This document shows positions 46,924 through 55,732 of a stretch of 64,000 bases of DNA, piece by piece. The stretch lies in NCBI RefSeq assembly GCF_000423765.1, contig NZ_AUIP01000008.1, forward strand, positions 1 through 64,000, in the 5' to 3' direction. The stretch is from Streptococcus porci DSM 23759. Its GTDB lineage: Bacteria > Bacillota > Bacilli > Lactobacillales > Streptococcaceae. Made by a program: the position numbers and the translations under genes. Below the pieces are notes generated by a model. It saw only the letters and a program-made list of their open reading frames with translations. It ran no database searches and was not told the origin of the DNA. Position 1 is the stretch's first letter. Each line of letters opens with the position of its first letter.

Positions 46924-48693
46924 ATGAAGTTTGAGATAAGAGAAGATTTTTATCTGAACGATAGACCTTTTAAAATATTATCGGGAGCAATTCATTATTT
47001 TCGTATTCATCCTGATGATTGGTACCATTCACTTTACAATCTTAAGGCCTTAGGTTTTAATACCGTTGAGACTTACATTCCTTGGAATTTACACGAACCT
47101 AAAAAAGGTGACTTTCGAAGCCAAGGGATTCTTGATTTCGAACGTTTTTTGACACTAGCCCAAGAACTAGGACTATATGCTATCGTGAGACCATCTCCTT
47201 ACATTTGTGCAGAGTGGGAATGGGGTGGCTTGCCAGCTTGGTTGCTGGAAGAAAATGTTAGGGTGCGCTCGACTGATCCTAATTTTATCAAGCATGTTGA
47301 CGATTACTATGCTCGTTTGATACCTATTTTAGCAAAACACCAGCTCAGTCAAGGCGGAAATATTCTCATGGTTCAAGTGGAGAATGAATACGGTTCTTAC
47401 GGTGAGGAAAAAGCTTATTTGCGCATTGTCAAAAACATAATGGAGAAATATGGTTTGGAGGGCCCCTTCTTCACATCAGATGGTCCCTGGCGGGCTACTC
47501 TTCGAGCAGGTTCTCTGATTGCAGATGATGTACTGGTTACTGGGAATTTTGGGTCAAAAGCTACGCTTAATTTTAAACAAATGCAGGACTTCTTTGATGA
47601 GTACGGTAAAAAATGGCCTCTCATGTGCATGGAGTTTTGGGATGGATGGTTTAATCGTTGGGGAGAGGAAGTCATTAGACGTGACCCTGAAGAACTAGCT
47701 GATGCCGTCATGGAATGCATAGAGCTTGGCTCTATCAATCTATACATGTTCCACGGTGGCACAAACTTTGGATTCATGAATGGGTGTTCAGCTAGAGGTC
47801 AAAAAGACTTACCACAGGTGACCTCCTATGACTACGACGCTATCTTAGATGAGGCTGGAAATCCGACACCGAAATTCTATGCCCTTCAAAAACGTCTTAA
47901 GGAGCGATTGCCAGATTTAGTAACCTTTCAGCCATTGACTAAAAAGGCTATCGCTTTTGAACAAGTAGCTCTGGTCAACAAAGTCAGTCTCTTTAACGTT
48001 TTAGAAAATGTAAGCGATGCCAAGATAAGCTTTTATCCTTTGCGTATGGAAGAGTTAGGACAAAATACAGGATATGTCCTCTATCAAACGCAAATCGAGC
48101 GAGATAAGGAAGGGGCTGAACGTCTCCGTATCATTGACGCCAGAGACCGAATTCAGATTTATGCAGATGATGCTCATGTCATTACCCAGTATCAAGAAGA
48201 AATCGGTGAAGATATCACTGTGGATCTCAACCATCACAAGACAGATATTAAGATTTTGGTTGAAAATATGGGACGTGTCAATTATGGACACAAACTTGAA
48301 GCATCAACCCAGAAAAAAGGTCTTGGTCGAGGTCTTATGGCAGACCTACACTTTATCGGAAATTGGAAAAATTACAGACTTCCGTTGGAGTCAGTTTCAG
48401 AAATTGATTTTTCAAAAGAATGGCAGAGTCACCAACCAGCTTTTTATCAGTATCACTTCACCTTAGATAACTTAGCTGATACCTATCTGGACATGACTGG
48501 ATTTGGTAAGGGCGTCGTATTTGTCAATAATATTAACATCGGGAGATTTTGGGAAAAAGGTCCAATCTTAACTCTCTATGTACCAAAAGGATACTTAAAG
48601 AAAGGAGAAAACGAAATAGTCGTCTTCGAAACTGAGGGACGATACAAAGAGCACATCATCTTTACAGACAAACCCAAAATAGAAAAACTTTAA
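46924..48693 (+). CDS. bgaC: Family 35 beta-galactosidase
   Basis: Glycoside hydrolase of 589 residues without a signal peptide, so probably intracellular. ILSGAIHYFRIHPDDWYH near the N-terminus, the acid/base glutamate in MVQVENEYGSYG and the nucleophile glutamate in MCMEFWDGWFNRWG define GH35. Beta-jelly-roll domains follow. Pneumococcal BgaC cleaves Gal-beta-1,3-GlcNAc, and the four PTS genes downstream would supply the substrate. The ATG at 46924 is chosen over a GTG/ATG farther up because GGGTGG lies six bases away. Confidence 0.92.
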   Translation: MKFEIREDFYLNDRPFKILSGAIHYFRIHPDDWYHSLYNLKALGFNTVETYIPWNLHEPKKGDFRSQGILDFERFLTLAQELGLYAIVRPSPYICAEWEWGGLPAWLLEENVRVRSTDPNFIKHVDDYYARLIPILAKHQLSQGGNILMVQVENEYGSYGEEKAYLRIVKNIMEKYGLEGPFFTSDGPWRATLRAGSLIADDVLVTGNFGSKATLNFKQMQDFFDEYGKKWPLMCMEFWDGWFNRWGEEVIRRDPEELADAVMECIELGSINLYMFHGGTNFGFMNGCSARGQKDLPQVTSYDYDAILDEAGNPTPKFYALQKRLKERLPDLVTFQPLTKKAIAFEQVALVNKVSLFNVLENVSDAKISFYPLRMEELGQNTGYVLYQTQIERDKEGAERLRIIDARDRIQIYADDAHVITQYQEEIGEDITVDLNHHKTDIKILVENMGRVNYGHKLEASTQKKGLGRGLMADLHFIGNWKNYRLPLESVSEIDFSKEWQSHQPAFYQYHFTLDNLADTYLDMTGFGKGVVFVNNINIGRFWEKGPILTLYVPKGYLKKGENEIVVFETEGRYKEHIIFTDKPKIEKL

Positions 48694-48711
48694 ATTGAGA
48701 GGAAGAAATTT

Positions 48712-49197
48712 ATGGCTATTATCGCAACACGCATCGACGGTCGTCTGATTCATGGTCAAGTTGCCAATCTTTGGACGACAAAATTAAACATCAGCCGTAT
48801 CATGGTTGTTGATAACGACGTTGTCAATAATGATTTGGAAAAAACGGCCTTGAAACTTGCTACACCGCCGGGAGTTAAGTTATCAATATTACCAGTTGAG
48901 AAAGCAGCTGCTAATATTTTGTCGGGGAAATATGACTCACAAAGATTACTTATTGTTGCCCGTCGTCCAGACCGCTTCTTGGGACTTTTAGAAGCAGGTG
49001 TGACTTTCCCAGAACTTAACGTTGGAAATATGTCACAATCAGATCAAACGCGTGCAGTAACACGCTCAATTAATGTTGTTGACAAGGACATTGAAGATTT
49101 TGATGCTATCAAAGCAAAAGGTGTTAAACTGATTGCACAAATGGTACCAGGCGATAGCCCACAAGATTTTATGGCTCTGTTAGACAAAGTACGCTAA
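48712..49197 (+). CDS. Mannose-family PTS EIIB
   Basis: Cytosolic EIIB of 161 residues with the phospho-accepting histidine in RIDGRLIHGQV (His14). It relays phosphate from EIIA to the incoming sugar. It is the first PTS gene after bgaC in the order IIB, IIC, IID, IIA, matching the pneumococcal bgaC cluster. The sugar is inferred to be a galactose-containing disaccharide or amino sugar. Confidence 0.9.
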   Translation: MAIIATRIDGRLIHGQVANLWTTKLNISRIMVVDNDVVNNDLEKTALKLATPPGVKLSILPVEKAAANILSGKYDSQRLLIVARRPDRFLGLLEAGVTFPELNVGNMSQSDQTRAVTRSINVVDKDIEDFDAIKAKGVKLIAQMVPGDSPQDFMALLDKVR

Positions 49198-49242
49198 TAT
49201 TCGGAAACAAAAATCATTTAAATATATTAGGAGGAATACATC

Positions 49243-50148
49243 ATGATTCAATGGTGGCAAATTCTACTGCTAACTCTCTATTCTGCTTATCAGATTTTGG
49301 ACGAGTTGACTATCTGTACTTCAGCAGGTTCTCCAATCTTTGCTGGTTTTATTTCAGGTCTCATTATGGGAGATATGAAAACAGGACTTTTGATTGGAGC
49401 TAGCTTGCAGCTTATGGTTCTTGGGGTAGGTACCTTTGGTGGTGCTTCTCGTATCGATGCGACGTCAGGTGCGGTTTTGGCGACTGCCTTCTCAGTAGCA
49501 CAAGGTCTTGATCCAGAGCTTGCTGTGACCTCAATCGCCGTACCAGTAGCGGCTCTCATGGTTTACACCGATATTGCTGGTCGTTTCTCAACAACTTACT
49601 TTGCGCATCGGATTGATAAGAACGTTGAAGACTTCGATTACAAAGCTATTGAACGCAACTACCTTCTCGGTGCAGTACCTTGGGCTCTCTCCCGTGCTCT
49701 TCCAGTATTTGTAGCACTTGCTTTTGGTGGCGGTGCTGTTGAAGCAATCGTTGATTGGATTGAAAAATACCAATGGGTTGCTAACGGTTTGACCTTAGCT
49801 GGTCGTATGCTACCAGGGCTTGGGTTCGCCATTCTCCTTCACTACTTACCGATTAAACGAAACCTCCACTATCTAGCTATGGGCTTTGGTATTACAGCCA
49901 TGTTAACAGTTATTTATAACAACTTGCAAACAGTTGCAGGTACACTTTCAAGTATTATCGGTGTTGATCCAAAATTGTTTGAAGGTGTGGCATTTAACGG
50001 TGCACCATTCAAAGGTCTTCCAATGTTGGGTATCGCGATTATTGGTGCAGGTTTAGCTGCTCTCCACTATAAGAACAGCCAAAATAAACCAGAAGTTGTT
50101 GTAAAATCAGTTTCAGAAAGCGGGGAAATTGAAGATGACGAAATCTAA
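49243..50148 (+). CDS. Mannose-family PTS EIIC
   Basis: Membrane component of 301 residues with about seven hydrophobic helices. GDMKTGLLIGASLQLMVLG and GASRIDATSGAVLATAF are EIIC-Man signatures. It forms the translocation unit with EIID. The acidic C-terminal tail ends SGEIEDDEI and overlaps the start of the EIID gene. A GGAGG ribosome site is present. Confidence 0.9.
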   Translation: MIQWWQILLLTLYSAYQILDELTICTSAGSPIFAGFISGLIMGDMKTGLLIGASLQLMVLGVGTFGGASRIDATSGAVLATAFSVAQGLDPELAVTSIAVPVAALMVYTDIAGRFSTTYFAHRIDKNVEDFDYKAIERNYLLGAVPWALSRALPVFVALAFGGGAVEAIVDWIEKYQWVANGLTLAGRMLPGLGFAILLHYLPIKRNLHYLAMGFGITAMLTVIYNNLQTVAGTLSSIIGVDPKLFEGVAFNGAPFKGLPMLGIAIIGAGLAALHYKNSQNKPEVVVKSVSESGEIEDDEI

Positions 50149-50956
50149 TTACAAATTAACAAAAGAGGATTTTAATCAAATCAACAAACGTAGTATCTTT
50201 ACCTTCCAGTGGGGTTGGAACTACGAACGTATGCAAGGGTCAAGTTACCTTTATCATATCCTGCCACAGCTTCGTAAAATCTATGGAGATGGGACACCTG
50301 AGTTGAAAGAAATGATGAAAAACCATACTCAATTTTTCAACACCTCCAACTTCTTCCATACCATCATAACTGGGATTGACATGGCTTTGGAAGAAGCAGA
50401 AGGAACAGCTTCAAAAGAAGCGGTCAATGGTGTGAAAATTGGTCTTATGGGACCATTTGCCCCAATCGGAGACTCACTCTTTGCTTCACTTGTTCCTACT
50501 ATTATGGGTTCTGTGGCTGCAGGTATGGCTAAAGAAGGTAGCCCTTTGGGAGTATTCCTTTGGGTTTTGGTTGCTGGTATTGCTATCAATATCTTCCGTT
50601 GGAAACAACTTGAGATTGCTTACAAACAAGGGACAAAACTTGTGACTACCATGAGAGACCAGTTGACTGCAATCGTTGATGCAGCCTCAGTTATGGGTGT
50701 TTTCATGGTCGGTGCGCTGATTGCCAGCATGATTAACTTTGAAGTATCTCTCAATATCCCAGTTGGTGCAGGTATTGACGTTCAAAACTTGCTCAATATG
50801 ATTTTCCCACGCTTAGTGCCAGCCCTCTTCACTGGATTCATTTACTGGCTCCTTGGTCGTAAAGGCATGACGTCTACAAAAGCAATTCTGGTAATCATTG
50901 TTCTTGCAATTGCCTGCTCTGCCTTTGGTTGGTTCGTAATGGGAATGAAGGGCTAA
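50135..50956 (+). CDS. Mannose-family PTS EIID
   Basis: Membrane component of 273 residues opening MTKSNYKLTKEDF, with the EIID hallmarks RSIFTFQWGWNYERMQGSSY and LMGPFAPIGDSLF. The ATG at 50135 lies inside the EIIC gene, so translation is coupled; an in-frame TTG six bases earlier is less likely. It functions together with EIIC. Confidence 0.9.
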   Translation: MTKSNYKLTKEDFNQINKRSIFTFQWGWNYERMQGSSYLYHILPQLRKIYGDGTPELKEMMKNHTQFFNTSNFFHTIITGIDMALEEAEGTASKEAVNGVKIGLMGPFAPIGDSLFASLVPTIMGSVAAGMAKEGSPLGVFLWVLVAGIAINIFRWKQLEIAYKQGTKLVTTMRDQLTAIVDAASVMGVFMVGALIASMINFEVSLNIPVGAGIDVQNLLNMIFPRLVPALFTGFIYWLLGRKGMTSTKAILVIIVLAIACSAFGWFVMGMKG

Positions 50957-50957
50957 T

Positions 50958-51359
50958 ATGGCAAAGAACTTAATTTTAATTAGTCACGGTCTCTTTTGTG
51001 AAGAATTGAAAAAAAGCACAGAGATGATTATGGGACCACAAGAGATGATTCACGCAGTCGGTCTCTTACCCGAGGAAGGTCCAGATGATTTTCGTGCAAA
51101 GCTTGAGAAGACAATGGCAGGGCTGGAGAATTTTGTTGTCCTAGCTGATCTCATGGGGGGAACCCCATGTAACGTGGCTTCGCGCCTAATAATGGAAGGT
51201 CGTCACTTCGACCTCTACGCCGGCATGAACATGCCAATGGTTATAGGTTTTTTAAACGGAGCCTTGCTTGACGAAGAAGTGGATCTTGTCGCTTACGGTT
51301 CTACCAATATTCACCATATCAATAGCCTCATTTCATCAGTAGATGATGACGATGAGTGA
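50958..51359 (+). CDS. Mannose-family PTS EIIA
   Basis: Cytosolic EIIA of 133 residues with the phosphorylated histidine in LISHG (His10) and the LADLMGGTPCNVASR segment. It receives phosphate from HPr. It ends the bgaC-PTS operon and has an acidic DDDDE tail. It starts two bases after the EIID stop. Confidence 0.9.
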   Translation: MAKNLILISHGLFCEELKKSTEMIMGPQEMIHAVGLLPEEGPDDFRAKLEKTMAGLENFVVLADLMGGTPCNVASRLIMEGRHFDLYAGMNMPMVIGFLNGALLDEEVDLVAYGSTNIHHINSLISSVDDDDE

Positions 51360-51690
51360 GGACGTGATAACCTAGCTTGCTTCATTTCTTGGGAACAAGC
51401 TGGCCTAAGATGCCTTTAAGTATCCTACCCTTTTCTGTTAAAATAGGAAAGGGTATTTTAGTTGATATCTTATTTACTTTACTGTAATCGGGATAATCAT
51501 CAGAAAAAAGCGTTGCCTTTTCACCTTAAGCTAAATATTTAAAACGATAGTTTTAACTCTAGAATGTGCCATTGACCATAAAATTAACCATAGACTTCAA
51601 AAAGATCGATTAAGAAGGTCTATGAAAATGAGAGAAACTAGATAATCACTAGCTAGAAACCGCATAAAATCAAGCTTTGAAAATTAAGTG
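51360..51690. other. Intergenic region with the PTS operon terminator
   Basis: TACCCTTTTC 51426-51435 pairs with GGAAAGGGTA 51446-51455, followed by TTTT, and terminates the PTS operon. I see no gene in the remaining bases up to the tRNA promoter. GCTAGAAACCGCATAAA near 51650 resembles part of the stem at 45904. Confidence 0.65.
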
Positions 51691-51719
51691 TTGACAGGTT
51701 ATGGAAATTGGTGTATTAT
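51691..51719 (+). promoter_or_regulatory. tRNA-Thr promoter
   Basis: Perfect -35 TTGACA 51691-51696, 17-base spacer, -10 TATTAT 51714-51719. The tRNA begins ten bases later. Confidence 0.85.
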
Positions 51720-51728
51720 ATAGTGGTT

Positions 51729-51799
51729 GCCGCTATAGTTAAATGGTATAATAGAGCAATGGTAATGCTCCGTTCCGAGTTCGATTCTCGGTGGTGGCA
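51729..51799 (+). tRNA. tRNA-Thr (anticodon GGT)
   Basis: A full 71-base cloverleaf. Acceptor GCCGCTA pairs with TGGTGGC; the D-arm carries TTAAATGGT. The anticodon stem GAGCA/TGCTC has loop ATGGTAA giving anticodon GGT. The T-arm is CCGAG-TTCGATT-CTCGG, with discriminator A at 51799. CCA is not encoded. The D-arm includes TGG-TATAAT, a perfect extended -10 by sequence. Confidence 0.9.
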
Positions 51800-51805
51800 G
51801 ATAGC

Positions 51806-51830
51806 GAGTTGACTATGGTCAACTCTTTTA
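51806..51830 (+). terminator. Terminator after tRNA-Thr
   Basis: GAGTTGAC 51806-51813 pairs with GTCAACTC 51818-51825, then TTTT. It lies between the tRNA and the next start codon at 51845, leaving no room for another promoter. Confidence 0.75.
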
Positions 51831-51844
51831 TTTTGGAGAAAGAC

Positions 51845-52099
51845 ATGTCATACGAACAAGACTTTTTAAAAGATTTTGAGGAGTGGATCAACACTCAGAT
51901 TATGATAAATGATATGGCGATGACCGAAAGTCGCCGTGTTTTGGAAGAAGATAAGGATGAGCGTGCGGCGGATGCCTACATCCGTTACGAAAGTAAGCTA
52001 GATGCTTATCGTTTTATCCAGGGGAAATTTGCCAACTATCATGCTGGCAAGAGCTTCCATGATTTACCAGATGGCTTATTTGGCCAAAGACATTATTAA
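51845..52099 (+). CDS. DUF1912-like protein
   Basis: Acidic protein of 84 residues resembling DUF1912, a short streptococcal family of unknown function. Characteristic parts are MSYEQDFLKDFEEWINTQIM, ERAADAYIRYESKLDAY and the end FHDLPDGLFGQRHY. The ATG at 51845 is chosen because GGAGAAAG lies just upstream. It must be transcribed by read-through of the tRNA-Thr terminator, since no separate promoter fits. Confidence 0.8.
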   Translation: MSYEQDFLKDFEEWINTQIMINDMAMTESRRVLEEDKDERAADAYIRYESKLDAYRFIQGKFANYHAGKSFHDLPDGLFGQRHY

Positions 52100-52115
52100 A
52101 GAGAGGATAGAAATT

Positions 52116-52490
52116 TTGGCAAAGAAAAAAATCAATCGTAAAAAATTATTGAAGAAACAATTGGCAGATCTGAAACGCGCTGGTCGTGTAGATCTTGAAA
52201 GAGCTGCAGAGGTAGTAGAGACAGTTGCTCATAAGGCTGAGGCTGTAGTAGAGCATGCTGTGGAACAAGTGAAAGAAGTTGTAGCAGAGGTGACTTCATT
52301 GGAAGACTTTTTGGCACTTCCTGACTTGGAAGGTATTGCGGCAGCACGTTTGGAAACCTTCTACCAAGCAGGTATTCAATCTGTGGCTGATTTTGCAAAC
52401 CATATAGAAAAAGAGCTCTTGGCTCTTAAAGGAATCGGTCCAGCAACTATCAAGCAGTTGAAAGAAAAAGGGATTGACTTGAAAGCTTAA
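52116..52490 (+). CDS. Helix-hairpin-helix protein with TTG start
   Basis: Protein of 124 residues. The N-terminal part is Lys/Arg-rich (AKKKINRKKLLKKQ), the middle is an Ala/Val/Glu helix, and the C-terminal 60 residues hold a helix-hairpin-helix (LLALKGIGPATIKQLKEKGI) typical of non-specific DNA binding. The TTG at 52116 is the most likely start because GAGAGGA lies nine bases upstream and the family-like sequence begins there. It lies 16 bases after the DUF1912-like gene. Function unknown; DNA binding is inferred. Confidence 0.68.
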   Translation: MAKKKINRKKLLKKQLADLKRAGRVDLERAAEVVETVAHKAEAVVEHAVEQVKEVVAEVTSLEDFLALPDLEGIAAARLETFYQAGIQSVADFANHIEKELLALKGIGPATIKQLKEKGIDLKA

Positions 52491-52495
52491 ATCCC

Positions 52496-52524
52496 TTGCT
52501 TTTCAAGGTGCAATTTGTTAAAAT
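52496..52524 (+). promoter_or_regulatory. Promoter of the valine T-box operon
   Basis: -35 TTGCTT 52496-52501, 17-base spacer, extended -10 TGT-TAAAAT 52516-52524. It precedes the T-box leader. Confidence 0.65.
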
Positions 52525-52529
52525 AAAGC

Positions 52530-52713
52530 CATTCAGAGGTGTTTTGAGCCCCATTTGTCACAGGAAGCGGTGGTACTGAGAAATCCGCACAAATGTCAAA
52601 ACTGGTTGCTGATAATGTGAATCGAATAAGCAAAGTGCAGATAATGTATCTGAACAAGGGTGGTACCGCGGAATAACTTCGTCCCTGTCTAGCAAGTCTA
52701 GGCAGGGATTTTC
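52530..52713 (+). promoter_or_regulatory. T-box leader, probably valine type
   Basis: T-box AAGGGTGGTACCGCG at 52656-52670. The stem I base ATTCA/TGAAT and the distal GCGG/CCGC hairpin (52567-52587) are visible. A candidate specifier GTT (Val) lies at 52605-52607, at about the same distance from the distal hairpin as GCT in the alanine leader; GTC at 52594-52596 is an alternative. The terminator TCCCTGTCTAG 52682-52692 pairs with CTAGGCAGGGA 52698-52708, then TTTT. valS lies 3 kb downstream, after four other genes. Confidence 0.85.
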
Positions 52714-52731
52714 ATTTGGAAAGGAGAAGAT

Positions 52732-53133
52732 ATGTTACATCATGTTGAAATATATGTTTCAGACTTGGAAACTTCGCGTGCATTTTACGACTTTCTCCTG
52801 ACCAAGCTGGGATACTCGCTCTATCAGGAGTGGGAGGAAGGGCTATCTTACAAAAAAGCAGAGCAGTACCTGGTCTTTGTCCAAACGCCAGAGGACTTCC
52901 TAGAGGCAGGTTATCACCGTTGCCGTATAGGTCTCAATCATCTAGCCTTTCATGCGGGAACACCTGATGATGTTGACCAATGGCGGAAGGAATTTTTGAC
53001 CAGACGAGTCAAACTGCTCTACGATGACCGCTATCCACATGCAGGAGGATCAGATCACTATGCCCTCTATTTAGAAGATCCAGATGGGATAAAGATTGAG
53101 TTGGTGGGGGAGGAAAGGAATAAAAAGGTATGA
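52732..53133 (+). CDS. VOC/glyoxalase-fold protein
   Basis: Protein of 133 residues of the vicinal oxygen chelate fold (glyoxalase I, bleomycin resistance, dioxygenase). Metal-site type positions are seen in LHHVEIYVSD, LNHLAFH and YLEDPDGIKIELV. It directly follows the T-box terminator with a GGAGAAG ribosome site, so its expression should depend on uncharged tRNA-Val. The substrate is unknown, and there is no obvious link to valine. Confidence 0.78.
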   Translation: MLHHVEIYVSDLETSRAFYDFLLTKLGYSLYQEWEEGLSYKKAEQYLVFVQTPEDFLEAGYHRCRIGLNHLAFHAGTPDDVDQWRKEFLTRRVKLLYDDRYPHAGGSDHYALYLEDPDGIKIELVGEERNKKV

Positions 53134-53720
53134 CAGTAAAACAAGGATTTGATACTGCTAAGTTTTATTATGGTTTCCCAGTATTCATTTTAGGCTATAA
53201 GGACGAGCAACATTTATATAACATCACTACATGTAGTTCCTCTTATAGTCTAGGAGATATGGTGGTGGTTGGCATGTTTCAAGGTAGCAACGCTGCTGAA
53301 CAAATAGCCAAGTTTGGTGAATTTACCTTAAATCTTACCACTGTGGAACAGGGCTATTTGATGGAAAAAGCGGGATTTTTGCATAAACGGGAAAAGATAA
53401 ATTTGCTTAATGCAGAAATTATCCCCGCTGAAACAGTTGATGCTCCCAGTCTAGTTGCTTGTCCGATTACATTAGAGTGTCGAGTTGAGCGAGTCCAATC
53501 ATTTGATGGTTATGTTAACTTCACAGCTCGTGTTTTGAAACGTACAGTGGATGAAACTTTGTTAGATGACAAGGGAAATTTTAAAAGTTTAGAATTCAAT
53601 CCTTTGCTTTATATGGGAGATGGACATGAAAGAATTTATCGCTATCTAGAAAGGGGGACATCTGAAAAATTGGGTACCTTTATTAAGAAAAAAAGGGAGC
53701 TGGATAGGAGTGCACCTTAA
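53130..53720 (+). CDS. Flavin reductase-like FMN-binding protein
   Basis: Protein of 196 residues resembling the flavin-reductase split-barrel family. The opening FYYGFPVFILGYKDEQHLYNIT and the central NLTTVEQGYLMEKAG block fit NAD(P)H:flavin reductases of the DIM6/NTAB type. It overlaps the VOC gene by four bases and the kinase-like gene follows, so all belong to the T-box operon. Its partner is unknown. Confidence 0.7.
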   Translation: MTVKQGFDTAKFYYGFPVFILGYKDEQHLYNITTCSSSYSLGDMVVVGMFQGSNAAEQIAKFGEFTLNLTTVEQGYLMEKAGFLHKREKINLLNAEIIPAETVDAPSLVACPITLECRVERVQSFDGYVNFTARVLKRTVDETLLDDKGNFKSLEFNPLLYMGDGHERIYRYLERGTSEKLGTFIKKKRELDRSAP

Positions 53721-53733
53721 AGTAGGAGGCAAG

Positions 53734-54309
53734 ATGAATCTAATTATTATTGGAGCACAAGCTTCTGGCAAGATGACCATTGGGCAGGAGGTTGCGAAGT
53801 TGACAGGGATGACCCTTTTTCATAATCACGATTCGATTGATTTTAGCCTACGTTTTATTCCTGAATTTTCTGAGGATATGTTTGACTTCAATACACGTAT
53901 AACATTTGCTGTTTATGATGTGTTTGCTAGGTCAGGCCGCCCACTAATCGGAACTGCCTTGATTAATTTTAAAAATCTCATAGAGGTTCAATTCCTTACA
54001 ACTGTTCAGACGATTTTTCATCATCATGGTCAGGAAATTTTATTTGTTGAGTTGGAAACTGCTTTGGAAGAACGTCTGCGACGTAATCGGACAGAAAATC
54101 GACTTACCCATAAACCTTTGAAACGACACATTGAAGTTTCAGAGGCTGAGATTCTCTCTACAGCTGATACATGTCAATATACCTCATTAGGCATTCCAGA
54201 GGGCATTCAGCATTATCTCAAAATTAATAATACTCATCTTTCTGCCAATGACGTAGCTCAACTGATTATCCAAAAAATGGAGGAACTTGAGCAAGAACAA
54301 ACGAAATAG
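53734..54309 (+). CDS. Small P-loop ATPase/kinase-like protein
   Basis: Protein of 191 residues with the P-loop GAQASGKMT, where the usual Ser/Thr after lysine is Met followed by Thr; this variant recurs in a family of small AAA/kinase-like proteins. RRNRTENRLTHKP resembles a lid region with arginines. The ATG at 53734 has GTAGGAGG upstream; an earlier ATG at 53710 is less likely. It is part of the T-box operon. The substrate is unknown. Confidence 0.68.
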   Translation: MNLIIIGAQASGKMTIGQEVAKLTGMTLFHNHDSIDFSLRFIPEFSEDMFDFNTRITFAVYDVFARSGRPLIGTALINFKNLIEVQFLTTVQTIFHHHGQEILFVELETALEERLRRNRTENRLTHKPLKRHIEVSEAEILSTADTCQYTSLGIPEGIQHYLKINNTHLSANDVAQLIIQKMEELEQEQTK

Positions 54310-54420
54310 CCAGCCTAAGAGACTGACTATTTCTAGGAGATTATATGAAAAAGAATTGGGCTATTTCTAGCTTGAAGATAGTATAAACCAATTTTCTTAA
54401 AGAATACTAAAGGAGGAACG

Positions 54421-55719
54421 ATGAATTTACTTTTTTTAATTTTCGTCACCTGTTTATTACTTTTGGGAGTCGGAGTATTGTTTTATAGTTGGCATAAGAA
54501 GAAGTTGGTATCATCGGCTCCATCAATTCCATCAGACAAAACAGATAATCCTAATAACAATCTGTCGGTTGAAGAAGATGGAGAATTCTTGGAATTACTT
54601 CCAAAAGTTATAACCTTATCCAACAATGAAGTATTAGATTTTGAAAAAATGCATGAGATTAAGGATAGAGGAGTTCTCGCAAAAGTAAATTCAATTATTC
54701 CACAATTTGCTAATAATGTTTATGACAGCATCAATAAAAAGAAACTTCAGAATATCAATGAATTATTACAAAATGATAAGTTATATAGGGTTGTTATTCC
54801 ACCCGGTGCAGAACTTTACAAGGCAAAAGATAAAATAGGAGCTTTTAGAGGTGGTTATCATGTTAATGGACAGCTGGCAGGTCAAGCTCATTTAGTAAAA
54901 GTGAGTCCAACTACTCAAAAAATTGCTAGAACAGGAGAGTTTGTTGCAAATGCAATGAATGTAGCGTCTATGGTTGTCGGACAGTATTATATGGCAGAAG
55001 TGGATGCTAAACTGGAACAGTTACAAGCTGGTGTTGATAAAGTTATAGAGTTTCAAGAAACACAATTTAAGTCTAAGATTTTATCACTGATTCCAAAAGT
55101 GGGGAAAATTACCAAATTTAATATAGAAATCATGGAAAATGATGAGATTAGGCAGAGGAGTTTAGATAGTCTGGTTCGTTATGAAGACGAGGCAATAGAG
55201 CTACTACAACAAGTAAATTCTTTACTTGAAAATTTAATAACATCTAATTTTAAGACGAACTATGCTAAGTATAAAGAGACTATTTTTGAAATTGAAAAAT
55301 TAACAACATTTCAACAGTATCTGATATCAATAATGGAAGAAATTGCCCGACTAACTTATTTAATGAATGGAGGGAAAGTGTCTTCAGAATATTGCTATTC
55401 AAGTTTGGGTAATTATTTGGAACAGTCGAATACTGTGAGAGATAAACTTGCTCAATGGCACAATAACCAGTCAAGGCAACTTGGAATTCAGATTCGAAAA
55501 TCTAGGATAACGAAAAAGGGATTTGAAGGAGCCGTTTTTTACTTACCTGGAATGCTTCAAAACGATTTGAAATATAAGAAAATGAACAAGGATATTGTAG
55601 ACCGAATAAAGAAACAATCAGTAGACAAGTTGCATTTTAGCAATACAACAGACAATGTGTTCGAAAGGGAGCTGCAGATACTTGTTCATAATGGAAAATA
55701 TTATTATCTAAATGACTAA
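54421..55719 (+). CDS. Uncharacterised membrane-anchored protein in the valS operon
   Basis: Protein of 432 residues I do not recognise. Residues 4-22 form one hydrophobic helix ([19 protein letters not shown]) followed by KKK, so the rest is probably cytoplasmic. A Gly-rich block [21 protein letters not shown] is near 138-158. A long helical region with heptad-like leucines (about 180-330) follows. The codons are visibly AT-rich compared with valS, suggesting acquisition. GGAGG lies three bases before the ATG. It overlaps the upstream extension of valS by a few bases, so the two are coupled. Confidence 0.6.
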   Translation: MNLLFLIFVTCLLLLGVGVLFYSWHKKKLVSSAPSIPSDKTDNPNNNLSVEEDGEFLELLPKVITLSNNEVLDFEKMHEIKDRGVLAKVNSIIPQFANNVYDSINKKKLQNINELLQNDKLYRVVIPPGAELYKAKDKIGAFRGGYHVNGQLAGQAHLVKVSPTTQKIARTGEFVANAMNVASMVVGQYYMAEVDAKLEQLQAGVDKVIEFQETQFKSKILSLIPKVGKITKFNIEIMENDEIRQRSLDSLVRYEDEAIELLQQVNSLLENLITSNFKTNYAKYKETIFEIEKLTTFQQYLISIMEEIARLTYLMNGGKVSSEYCYSSLGNYLEQSNTVRDKLAQWHNNQSRQLGIQIRKSRITKKGFEGAVFYLPGMLQNDLKYKKMNKDIVDRIKKQSVDKLHFSNTTDNVFERELQILVHNGKYYYLND

Positions 55720-55732
55720 AGGAGAAAAATTA

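Noticed and set aside
45904-51680. ACCGCATAAA at 45904 and near 51655 as a mobile repeat
   Set aside because: Similarity covers about 17 bases only and the second site lacks the pairing arm.
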